From Psychroflexus torquis ATCC 700755 (GTDB taxonomy: Bacteria > Bacteroidota > Bacteroidia > Flavobacteriales > Flavobacteriaceae), in assembly GCF_000153485.2 (NCBI RefSeq), contig NC_018721.1, forward strand, positions 3,224,001 through 3,288,000: DNA of 64,000 nt, given 5' to 3'. Under the pieces are notes generated by a model. It saw nothing but the letters and a program-made list of their open reading frames with translations, was not told where the DNA came from and made no database searches. Of this stretch, positions 27,236-35,060 are shown piece after piece (the first letter of the stretch is position 1; every line of letters begins with the position of its first letter). A program made the translations under genes and the position numbers.

Positions 27236-28213
27236 ATGAGGACAATCCAATTTAGAGAGGCTATTGTAGAGGCCATGAGTGAAGAAATGAGAGCTGATGA
27301 AACTATCTATTTGATGGGCGAGGAAGTTGCTGAATACAATGGTGCTTACAAAGCATCCAAAGGTATGCTAGATGAGTTTGGAGAAAAGAGAGTTATAGAT
27401 ACACCCATATCCGAATTAGGTTTTACAGGAATAGGCATAGGATCTGCCATGAATGGAAACAGACCTATTATTGAATTTATGACCTTCAATTTTTCTTTAG
27501 TAGGAATTGATCAAATTATAAATAATGCTGCCAAGATGAGACAGATGTCTGGAGGGCAATTTAATATCCCGATAGTATTTAGAGGTCCAACGGGGTCCGC
27601 AGGTCAGTTAGGAGCAACTCACTCTCAGGCTTTTGAAAGTTGGTTTGCCAATACACCAGGGCTTAAGGTCGTGATTCCTTCCAATCCTTATGATGCTAAG
27701 GGACTATTAAAATCAGCAATCAGAGATAATGATCCTGTTATTTTCATGGAAAGTGAACAAATGTACGGTGATAAAGGAGAGGTTCCTGAAGAAGAATATA
27801 CAATACCATTAGGTGTTGCAGATATAAAAAGGGAAGGAACAGATGTGACTATTGTTTCTTTCGGAAAAATTATAAAAGAAGCTTATAAAGCAGCTGAAGA
27901 ACTTGAAAAGGAAAATATTTCTTGTGAGATTATCGATATAAGAACCGTTAGACCTTTAGATTATGAAGCTATTTTAAAATCTGTAAAGAAAACCAATAGA
28001 CTGATAATTCTTGAAGAAGCTTGGCCTTTTGGTAATGTAGCTACAGATATTACTTATAAAATTCAAAACGAAGCTTTCGATTATTTGGATGCTCCTATTA
28101 TAAAGTTAAATACAGCAGATACACCTGCACCGTATTCTCCTGTACTTTTAGCAGAATGGTTGCCTAATAGTAAAGATGTTATAAAAGCGGTAAAAAAAGT
28201 TTTATATATTTAA
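27236..28213 (+). CDS. pdhB: Pyruvate dehydrogenase E1 component, beta subunit
   Basis: This 325-residue protein pairs with the alpha subunit to form the thiamine-diphosphate enzyme that decarboxylates pyruvate and transfers acetyl to E2. Motifs include the thiamine-activating Glu region MGEEVAEYNGAYKASKG, DTPISELGFTGIGIGSAM, and the ACTHSQ-type GATHSQAFESWF. The C-terminal transketolase domain holds PYSPVLLAEWLPN. The alpha and E2 genes are not in this window. A TACTTTTG -7 element lies at 27195-27202. Confidence 0.93.
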   Translation: MRTIQFREAIVEAMSEEMRADETIYLMGEEVAEYNGAYKASKGMLDEFGEKRVIDTPISELGFTGIGIGSAMNGNRPIIEFMTFNFSLVGIDQIINNAAKMRQMSGGQFNIPIVFRGPTGSAGQLGATHSQAFESWFANTPGLKVVIPSNPYDAKGLLKSAIRDNDPVIFMESEQMYGDKGEVPEEEYTIPLGVADIKREGTDVTIVSFGKIIKEAYKAAEELEKENISCEIIDIRTVRPLDYEAILKSVKKTNRLIILEEAWPFGNVATDITYKIQNEAFDYLDAPIIKLNTADTPAPYSPVLLAEWLPNSKDVIKAVKKVLYI

Positions 28214-28277
28214 CACCACCTAACCTCAAAAATGAGCTTCATTTGCATAAAATTGCACTTGAAGCTTTTTCAGTTCA

Positions 28278-30770
28278 ATGAAACATAGTCTATTACTTCT
28301 ATTTGCCTTAATTACTAGTTCTGCTTTAGCCCAAACGAAGGTTAGTGGCTACATCTATGATACCTCCGGTGAGCCAATCCCCTACGTGAATGTTATATTT
28401 TTTGATTCTTCAGAAGGAATAATTTCTGATGAAAATGGAAAATTTTACCTTCAATCGGATCAAAATTACTCATTCCTTGAGTTTTCTTTTATGGGTTTTG
28501 AAACTTTGAAGTTTCCTCTAAATAAAAAGGCCACTTATAATATCGAAATTAATCTTGAAGAAAATTCAGCAGAACTAAGCGAAGTCATCGTATATTCTGG
28601 AAAAACTTCAAAGAAAAATAATCCTGCTATTGATATTTTAAAAAAAATATGGAAAAATAGGAGAGAAAACGGAACCAAAAAGTTTGATCAATATCAATAT
28701 AAAAAATATGAAAAACTTGAATTTGATCTCAATACCATAGATAGTTCGCTTATAAATAGTAGAATTTTCAATGGTATGGAGTTTATTTTTGATGATTTAG
28801 ATACGAATGCTGTTACTGGAAAAACTTACCTGCCTATTTTTCTCAATGAAGCAGCTTCCAAAGTTTATGGGAGCAATGTCTTAAATAAAGAGAAGGAAAT
28901 TTTATCTGGGAATAAAAATTCAGGATTTAGCAATAACCAAAGTCTTATCGCTTTTATTAAAGATCTATACGCAGAATATGATATCTATAATAATTATATC
29001 AAATTTTTTGATAAAAGTTTTGTAAGTCCTTTGTCAACGACTGGTGTAGATAATTACAATTACGTGCTTACTGATAGCACCTATATAGATAAAAAGTGGT
29101 GCTATAATATTGTGTATTATCCTAGACGAAAAGGCGAGCTCAATTTTAAAGGAGATTTTTGGGTGAATGATACCACCTGGGCTATCAAAAAAATAAATTT
29201 GGCTATGTCCAAAGGCGCTAATATCAACTGGATAAAAGACGTCTATATCGAACAAGAGTTTGATGTGCTTAACGATTCTGTTTTTTTGATTACTAAGGAT
29301 TTATTTATGACCGATTTCTCCTTAACTAAAAAAGAGGAATCTCGTGGAGTCTATGGAAAACGTACCACCCTTTATGATAATTATGTATTCGATAAGCCTA
29401 AGGGGAGTTCTTTTTACAATTATCAGCCAGAGGTTTACAACGAAGCTATATATAATAGAGATGACCAATTTTGGACTCAAAATCGACAAGAGGAATTAAA
29501 CAAAGATGAAAATCAGGTTTATAAAACTCTAGATACCCTTAAAACTGTAGATGCGTTTAAGCGAATATATAATGTAGGAACTATTTTAGCTACAGGATAT
29601 TGGGAGCAAAAGGGCTGGGACTTTGGTCCGGTATTTTCAACCTTTGGCTTTAATGAAGTAGAAGGCGTAAGATTAAGAGTTGGGGGAAGAACTTATTTTT
29701 CTCAAAACGACCTTTGGAGAGTTCAGGGCTTCATGGCTTATGGATTTGGAGATGATAAGTTTAAGTATGGTATATCAGGAAAATGGCTGTTAGATCCAAA
29801 AACGAGATTGACTATCGCTGGGGGGAATAGAAGAGATGTGGAGCAACTTGGTGCTAGTCTTACCAGTTCTACCGATGTATTAGGGAGAAACTTGGCTTCT
29901 TCTTCGGTACTTACAGTTGGGGCCAATACGAGCCTTACTAGCATTAACTTGTCGAGTTTTTCAATTGCCTTTGAACCTTTAAAGAATTTTAATTTAAGGT
30001 TTGAGGGTAACTTTAAAAGGTTGGAATCCGCATCAGATCAATTTAGCTTAGATTACTTTACAAATACAGAGCGCACGGAAACTAAGGCCGTAACAGAGCA
30101 AGTGGAAATCTCTTCTATTATACGATTTTCTCCTGGTCGTGAAACGACAGGCTATGGGGTGGAACGACTCACGGTAAACACCGATAAATATCCAGAACTC
30201 TTTTTTAATTATACAAAAGGACTGAACAATATTACCACGAACGATTTCGACTACGAGAAGCTCCAGTTTTATTATAGACAACCTATTCAAATTGGTGGCT
30301 TTGGTAGTTTTATTTCTACTGTAGAATTAGGGAAAACCTTTGGGGCTGTTCCTTTAAGCTTATTGAGCATTGTACCTGGTAACCAAACCTTGTTTTCTAT
30401 ACAAGGCACATTTCCTTTATTAGATTTTTATGATTTTGCAACAGATACTTACGCGAGTGTTAACTTTGAACATAACTTCAATGGTCGATTCTTTTCCAGA
30501 ATACCATGGCTTCGGGAGTTAGATTTAAGAGAAATTGTCTCGGTGAGAGCAGTTGCAGGGAGTATTTCAGAAGAAAATCAGTTGCTTAATGCTTCATTTT
30601 CCAATCCGATATTAAGGGCGCCAAGCCGAGAGCCCTATTGGTCTTACAGCTTTGGGATTGGTAATATATTTAGGATCTTAAGAATAGATTTTCACTTTAG
30701 GGGTAACTATAATGATTTACCTAGTGCCAGAAAATTTGGGGTGACAGGTGGCTTTGGATTTAAATTCTAA
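28278..30770 (+). CDS. DUF5686 outer-membrane protein with carboxypeptidase-regulatory-like domain
   Basis: This 830-residue protein has a signal peptide (SALAQ cleavage near residue 18). A CarboxypepD_reg-like beta sandwich follows at about 22-110 (GYIYDTSGEPIPYVNV). The long DUF5686 region is rich in aromatic and beta-strand patterns and ends in a probable outer-membrane beta-barrel (terminal RKFGVTGGFGFKF, aromatic last residue). Such proteins are common and usually single-gene in Flavobacteriia. The function is not established; relatives resemble TonB-receptor-like barrels without a plug. Confidence 0.85.
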   Translation: MKHSLLLLFALITSSALAQTKVSGYIYDTSGEPIPYVNVIFFDSSEGIISDENGKFYLQSDQNYSFLEFSFMGFETLKFPLNKKATYNIEINLEENSAELSEVIVYSGKTSKKNNPAIDILKKIWKNRRENGTKKFDQYQYKKYEKLEFDLNTIDSSLINSRIFNGMEFIFDDLDTNAVTGKTYLPIFLNEAASKVYGSNVLNKEKEILSGNKNSGFSNNQSLIAFIKDLYAEYDIYNNYIKFFDKSFVSPLSTTGVDNYNYVLTDSTYIDKKWCYNIVYYPRRKGELNFKGDFWVNDTTWAIKKINLAMSKGANINWIKDVYIEQEFDVLNDSVFLITKDLFMTDFSLTKKEESRGVYGKRTTLYDNYVFDKPKGSSFYNYQPEVYNEAIYNRDDQFWTQNRQEELNKDENQVYKTLDTLKTVDAFKRIYNVGTILATGYWEQKGWDFGPVFSTFGFNEVEGVRLRVGGRTYFSQNDLWRVQGFMAYGFGDDKFKYGISGKWLLDPKTRLTIAGGNRRDVEQLGASLTSSTDVLGRNLASSSVLTVGANTSLTSINLSSFSIAFEPLKNFNLRFEGNFKRLESASDQFSLDYFTNTERTETKAVTEQVEISSIIRFSPGRETTGYGVERLTVNTDKYPELFFNYTKGLNNITTNDFDYEKLQFYYRQPIQIGGFGSFISTVELGKTFGAVPLSLLSIVPGNQTLFSIQGTFPLLDFYDFATDTYASVNFEHNFNGRFFSRIPWLRELDLREIVSVRAVAGSISEENQLLNASFSNPILRAPSREPYWSYSFGIGNIFRILRIDFHFRGNYNDLPSARKFGVTGGFGFKF

Positions 30771-30843
30771 AATAAATAAATTTTAAAGTAGGGTAAGCAG
30801 ATTTTGTGTTGTTCTATAATTGAACACATAAAATAAACACATA

Positions 30844-31800
30844 ATGAAACTCTTAAAATTAACAGCAGGACTACTAGGATTAGTTTTAATGTCTTCCTGC
30901 TCTTCAGACGATTCTGTCTCAGATCCAAATCTAGGCACTACTCCTAAATCTAATCTAGAAATCAAAGCCATTGTTAACGCAACTTCTTTTGCTAGTGTAG
31001 AAGTTGCTGAATTTTTTATCAATATTAAAACTATTGAATTCGATTTTGCAGACGGATTTGGTGATGGAAATTCATCTGGTTCTGATGATGAGTATGATTT
31101 GACTTTTGAAGATTTACCTAGTGAGATCGTAGCTTATCTAGAGGACAATTATCCAAACGATCCCTTTTGTAAAGGAGAACTAGAAGATGATGACGATGAT
31201 CCTTATGTCTATGAAATCGAATTGCAAAGTGGAACTGAAATCTATTTCAGAGCCAACTTTAGTGTTTACGCAATAGAGTTTGATGACGATGGTTGCGATT
31301 TTGACGATGATGGTGATTACAACGATGGAAATTACGGAAGTGATGATGATTTTGAATTAAATGGTCCTTTCGAGCTGAATCTAAATTCAGATGTGATCAC
31401 AATTATTAACGTTGAAATTCCTATTGGAGAATATGAAGAAGTAGAGTTTGAGATGGATAGAAGCACTAACCCAAGTAGTGACTTATATCAAAAATCTATC
31501 CTGATGAGAGGAACAATTTCTGGAACAGAATTTGAATTTTTCCACACTTTCAATGAAGAGTTCGAGGTAGATTATGAAGATACTGGTCAAAATCTTGTGA
31601 TCACCGAGGATAATAATAACAGAGTTATTTTTGAATTTGATTTAACTTCAGTATTTAGTTTTGTCGATTTAAGTGATGCTACAGATGGAAATGAAAATGG
31701 AGTCATTGAAATAAGCCCAGAAGATAATGATGGTAACAGACAACTTGCCCATAGAATTAAAAATGCAATTAAAGATTATGTAGACTTACTAGACGACTAG
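30844..31800 (+). CDS. Acidic lipoprotein with PepSY-like segment
   Basis: This 318-residue lipoprotein has a signal and lipobox ending MSSCSSDD (Cys about residue 19). The body is extremely acidic, with Asp-rich loops such as GELEDDDDDPYVYEIEL and DDGCDFDDDGDYNDG that could bind calcium. The part LPSEIVAYLEDNYPNDP to GTEIYFRANF resembles a PepSY-like (DUF2874) repeat. The N-terminal section (IKAIVNATSFASVEVAEFFINIKTIEFDF) has a beta-sandwich look. No precise function can be assigned. It is a single gene with its own terminator. Confidence 0.75.
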   Translation: MKLLKLTAGLLGLVLMSSCSSDDSVSDPNLGTTPKSNLEIKAIVNATSFASVEVAEFFINIKTIEFDFADGFGDGNSSGSDDEYDLTFEDLPSEIVAYLEDNYPNDPFCKGELEDDDDDPYVYEIELQSGTEIYFRANFSVYAIEFDDDGCDFDDDGDYNDGNYGSDDDFELNGPFELNLNSDVITIINVEIPIGEYEEVEFEMDRSTNPSSDLYQKSILMRGTISGTEFEFFHTFNEEFEVDYEDTGQNLVITEDNNNRVIFEFDLTSVFSFVDLSDATDGNENGVIEISPEDNDGNRQLAHRIKNAIKDYVDLLDD

Positions 31801-31826
31801 AAGGTATTTAAGACTTTATTTTAACT

Positions 31827-31857
31827 CCCTATTTGGATTGCCAAATAGGGTTTTTTT
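31827..31857 (+). terminator. Rho-independent terminator after acidic lipoprotein
   Basis: This is a 10-bp perfect stem (CCCTATTTGG with CCAAATAGGG) around a 4-base loop, followed by seven T. Confidence 0.92.
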
Positions 31858-31920
31858 ATGCTATACTTTTTATTGATCTATCAGTTTAATTCATTTTGAT
31901 AATTACTTAATCCCACGATT

Positions 31921-32134
31921 AATACCAAATTAAATTTATCATGCCGTTTAAATAAATTGAATTATACTTCGACGTAGCTCAGCATTGGTTTTTTGATTGA
32001 TTGAAGTTAAAACTAATTAGCATAGCCTTAGTTATGGTAATTAGTTTTGATAAAAAAACAGGCGAAAAAAGCCTGTGCCGAATTCATTTCGGTAAAACGA
32101 TTTATGGCAACATTATAGGTTTAATTTGCTATTG
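31921..32134 (-). repeat. MITE-like foldback repeat, copy 5, reverse orientation
   Basis: This is a full copy in the opposite direction to the other four. It begins AATACCAAATTAAATTT, contains GGTTTTTTGATTGATTG and AAAAAAGCCTGTGCCGAATT, and ends with a degenerate terminus TTTAATTTGCTATT. It lies between the convergent acidic lipoprotein and small membrane protein genes. Confidence 0.87.
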
Positions 32135-32200
32135 TAGTGTATCAAGAGACTATTTTGGGATAAGAAATACTGCATAAAACTATTTATAAAGGATGGTGTT

Positions 32201-32434
32201 TTAGGCTTTCTCTATTTCATTTTTAATCCTAGTTTTAATCTGACTTAAAATCAAAAGTGCTCCAACCAAAGGGATAGAAACAATGAACAGTGTTTGAGTG
32301 CTCTGGGAAGTAAAAAGTCTGACAAGGATAACTACAATGAGAATTAACCATGCTAATAGTGCTAGATAAAAAATAGCGTTTAAAATTTTTAATTTGGATT
32401 TTAAATCCTCTGTAGTCGGTTGATTAGAATTCAT
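32201..32434 (-). CDS. Small membrane protein, unknown function
   Basis: This 77-residue protein has two predicted membrane segments at about residues 15-38 and 48-65 and a short charged C-terminus (TRIKNEIEKA). I do not recognise the family. It follows the repeat lipoprotein gene after 18 bases on the same strand and is probably translated from the same transcript. Confidence 0.65.
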   Translation of the reverse strand: MNSNQPTTEDLKSKLKILNAIFYLALLAWLILIVVILVRLFTSQSTQTLFIVSIPLVGALLILSQIKTRIKNEIEKA

Positions 32435-32452
32435 TAAGGAGCAATTTATTAG

Positions 32453-33487
32453 TTAGAGTTTTTCAAATATTAAAAAACTCAATTCATCGGTATCTTCATC
32501 AGAAAGTTCAATAGTATTTGGGGTCGAAAACCTATCGACCACCCAATCTTCATCAAATTCTTCCAGTAGTTCATTGCTTTCAAAATCCAGCTCGAAAATC
32601 AGTTCGTCCTCATCAATTTCTGCAGTCCATTCACCAGTAAAAGAGTTTCCGCTTGTGGTATTAACTACCGAAATAGTGTTGTTTGTATTAAAAGTAAAAA
32701 CAAAATCATCGTAATCATCTGTTTCATCTTGTTCTTCATCAATAAAGGAAGTGACTTTAAATTCTCCACTGGTGATAAAAGCAATAAATTGTTGAAGTTG
32801 TGTGCTGTTATTTATAAATAAAGAGGGGTTAAAACAATTCTCGGCAAGGTTTCGTATGGCGATTTCTAACTCTAAATTTGATACTATAATTTGAACAGTA
32901 GTGTCTACTCTAATTTCTATAGGGTAAGCGATCTCATAAAAATCATCAGTCGGCTGTAAATTGTCTAAAAAGTTGAAAAATTGAGCCTCATTTTGAACGG
33001 ACCTCTCGTTTATAAAACTAGTGTCGCTGTCAAACACATTAAGCTGAATAGGGAAAGTGTATTCTAGACAATTAATTTCTGTACTACCTTCCAGTGTGTT
33101 TAAGAGAGAGAAAAAGGCAATTTCATTTTCAATGTTGAGGAGTTCGTAATTAGGAAGGGATACCTGTACTGGAAAAGTGATATCAACACTGTAGTCGTTG
33201 GGAAAAGAAATCAGTTCGTTTATAACCGCTTGGTAGTCATCAAATTCATTTAGGGTGAATGCGTTATTTGAATTGATCGTAATCTCGTATGGAAATTCAA
33301 GGCTTAGGCTATTAGAATTATCAATGAAATCGTCAAAAGCGGTTGGGTTTTGATTAAGTCTGGAGATGAGGCCAGTCAATTCACTTAGACTTGTAAGACT
33401 AGAAGTTTCATCCACTTGTTCAAAAAATTCCTCAGTTTGACAAGAGAGTAAAATAAAAAAGAAACCAAATACGTAAAAATGTTTCAT
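32453..33487 (-). CDS. Repeat lipoprotein divergent from the ECF sigma gene
   Basis: This 344-residue protein has a lipoprotein signal ending LLSCQTEE (Cys 16). Four short strands of the form (F/Y)P-x-(E/Q)-(I/V/L) occur at residues 65, 105, 145 and 188 (FPYEI, FPVQV, FPIQL, YPIEI). They mark tandem repeats of about 40 residues, each followed by a helical stretch rich in Asn and Leu. The C-terminal 120 residues (from about 225) look like a lipocalin-type barrel with TSGNSFTGEW and many acidic residues. The gene is transcribed away from the sigma factor, FecR and TonB-receptor genes across a 120-bp gap. It may be part of the same uptake or signalling system, but this is inferred from position only. 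Confidence 0.7.
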   Translation of the reverse strand: MKHFYVFGFFFILLSCQTEEFFEQVDETSSLTSLSELTGLISRLNQNPTAFDDFIDNSNSLSLEFPYEITINSNNAFTLNEFDDYQAVINELISFPNDYSVDITFPVQVSLPNYELLNIENEIAFFSLLNTLEGSTEINCLEYTFPIQLNVFDSDTSFINERSVQNEAQFFNFLDNLQPTDDFYEIAYPIEIRVDTTVQIIVSNLELEIAIRNLAENCFNPSLFINNSTQLQQFIAFITSGEFKVTSFIDEEQDETDDYDDFVFTFNTNNTISVVNTTSGNSFTGEWTAEIDEDELIFELDFESNELLEEFDEDWVVDRFSTPNTIELSDEDTDELSFLIFEKL

Positions 33488-33596
33488 AATCTGTAAATTT
33501 ATAAAAACCTATCTTAAGATATAACAACTTTTTCCATATAAACCCTAGCTTTCAATTAGGGTTCATATATTGTCATTTGTTTATATAAAACTAGTT

Positions 33597-33602
33597 AAGG
33601 AG
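33597..33602 (+). promoter_or_regulatory. Strong Shine-Dalgarno site before the sigma factor gene
   Basis: AAGGAG lies 5 bases before the ATG at 33608. Such a close match to the anti-SD is uncommon in this phylum, where most genes lack one, including nearly all others in this window. Confidence 0.7.
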
Positions 33603-33607
33603 ATCCT

Positions 33608-34129
33608 ATGGAGAAACAACTCGTCGATAATGTTTGTGAAGAACAGGTTTTTGAAGGGATATATAGCAAAAATTCAGAAGTGATAAATAATTACTTCTTC
33701 TATAAGTTTGGTCATAAAATCATGGCAGAGGACTCTGTTCAGGAAGCTTTTTTAAAGCTCTGGGAGAATTGTAAAAAAGTTCCTTTTGCAAAGGCAAAAT
33801 CTTATTTATACACAGTAGCCAATAATATTTCTTTAAATAAATACAAACACCAAAAGGTAGTTTTGAAGTATGCAAAGACTGAGCCTCAGCGGACTGAAGA
33901 TTTCCAAAGCCCAGAGTATAAGATGGAGGAAAAAGAGTTTAAGGTAAAGCTAGAAAAAGCTATACAAGACTTGTCAGAAAAGCAAAGAACCGCCTTTCTG
34001 CTCCATCGGATTGATAATAGATCTTATAAAGAAATAGCAGAAATTTTGAACATAAGTGTAAAGGCTGTTGAGAAGCGCATGCAAAAGGCATTAGAGGGGA
34101 TGAGAAAACAAATTGATGAATTTAAGTAG
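33608..34129 (+). CDS. ECF-type RNA polymerase sigma factor
   Basis: This 173-residue sigma-70 family factor has region 2 in the first half (FGHKIMAEDSVQEAFLKLWE, with the DxxQExF pattern). Region 4 is in the second half (LSEKQRTAFLLHRIDNRSYKEIAEILNISVKAVEKRM), forming the -35 recognition helix-turn-helix. It is followed after 43 bases by a FecR anti-sigma gene and then a TonB-dependent receptor gene with an STN domain. This is the standard layout of FecIRA-like cell-surface signalling, where the receptor senses its ligand and releases the sigma factor. Confidence 0.93.
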   Translation: MEKQLVDNVCEEQVFEGIYSKNSEVINNYFFYKFGHKIMAEDSVQEAFLKLWENCKKVPFAKAKSYLYTVANNISLNKYKHQKVVLKYAKTEPQRTEDFQSPEYKMEEKEFKVKLEKAIQDLSEKQRTAFLLHRIDNRSYKEIAEILNISVKAVEKRMQKALEGMRKQIDEFK

Positions 34130-34172
34130 GGTAAACCCTTTTTTGATTGTTCTTTAAATAGAGAGTGTAAAA

Positions 34173-35060
34173 ATGAAACAAAAATACAACTTAGCAGATT
34201 GGCTCGACGGTAAAGTAGATGATGAGGCTGTCAAAAACACGAAGGGATTTGATACATTAAAGAAGATCAAAATGTATTCAGCGCATTTTCAAAAGCCAGA
34301 GTTTAAAAAAGATGAGGTCTATAAGGCTATTAAGAAGAAAAAAGCCAGCCGTAGAAAAACTAAATTTAACTGGTCCATAGCTGCGTCTACCCTTTTAATT
34401 ATTGGAGTATCAACACTTATTTATACTTTATCCAATAAAGATTTTACAGCCAAAATCAACTCCCAAGAAACGGTTTTGCTTCCGGATGACTCTAAAGTTA
34501 TTCTAGCTCAAAATAGCAAATTTCAATTTAATAATTGGTTTTGGAGTTTCGATAGGACTACCACACTTTTTGGTAAGGCTTATTTTGATGTGGCTAAAGG
34601 AAAAACATTTACGGTTAAAACTGATTTGGGAACCGTTCAAGTATTGGGAACTCGTTTTGATGTTGAGTCCAGAGATTCTATTTTTAGAGTAGTCTGCTAT
34701 GAAGGATCAGTAAAGGTGACCTCGTTAAAAAATGAAATCATTTTAGAAAAAGACGAGTTTGTTGCTTTTCAGAATGGGCGCAAAGTAGAGCAAAGTAATG
34801 TTTATATAGATGAGCCAGACTGGATATCCACTGCGAATGTATTTAAAGACACTCCTTTGTCTGAAGTAATCCTTCAGTTAGAAAAAGACTATACTATAGA
34901 CATAGATATATCTAAGCTCAACCAAAACAAGCGTTTTACAGGAAGTTTACCTTCAGATAGTTTATCCTTGGCTTTAGATATTTTAGTTAAAACGTATCAA
35001 ATCAATTTCAAAATTATCAATAGAAATAAGTTTATTTTTGTTGAGGATGAGACCAGATAA
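34173..35060 (+). CDS. FecR-family anti-sigma factor
   Basis: This is a 295-residue inner-membrane protein. The cytoplasmic N-terminal part (residues 1-68) is followed by one membrane segment at about 69-87 (WSIAASTLLIIGVSTLIYTL). The periplasmic FecR domain comes next, with the typical LPDDSKVILAQNSKF, GKAYFDVAKGKTFTVKTDLG and VLGTRFDV motifs. The DUF4974-like C-terminal domain (DTPLSEVILQLEKDYTIDI) follows. It is expected to hold the upstream sigma factor inactive until signalled by the receptor. It overlaps the receptor gene by 14 bases. Confidence 0.93.
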   Translation: MKQKYNLADWLDGKVDDEAVKNTKGFDTLKKIKMYSAHFQKPEFKKDEVYKAIKKKKASRRKTKFNWSIAASTLLIIGVSTLIYTLSNKDFTAKINSQETVLLPDDSKVILAQNSKFQFNNWFWSFDRTTTLFGKAYFDVAKGKTFTVKTDLGTVQVLGTRFDVESRDSIFRVVCYEGSVKVTSLKNEIILEKDEFVAFQNGRKVEQSNVYIDEPDWISTANVFKDTPLSEVILQLEKDYTIDIDISKLNQNKRFTGSLPSDSLSLALDILVKTYQINFKIINRNKFIFVEDETR

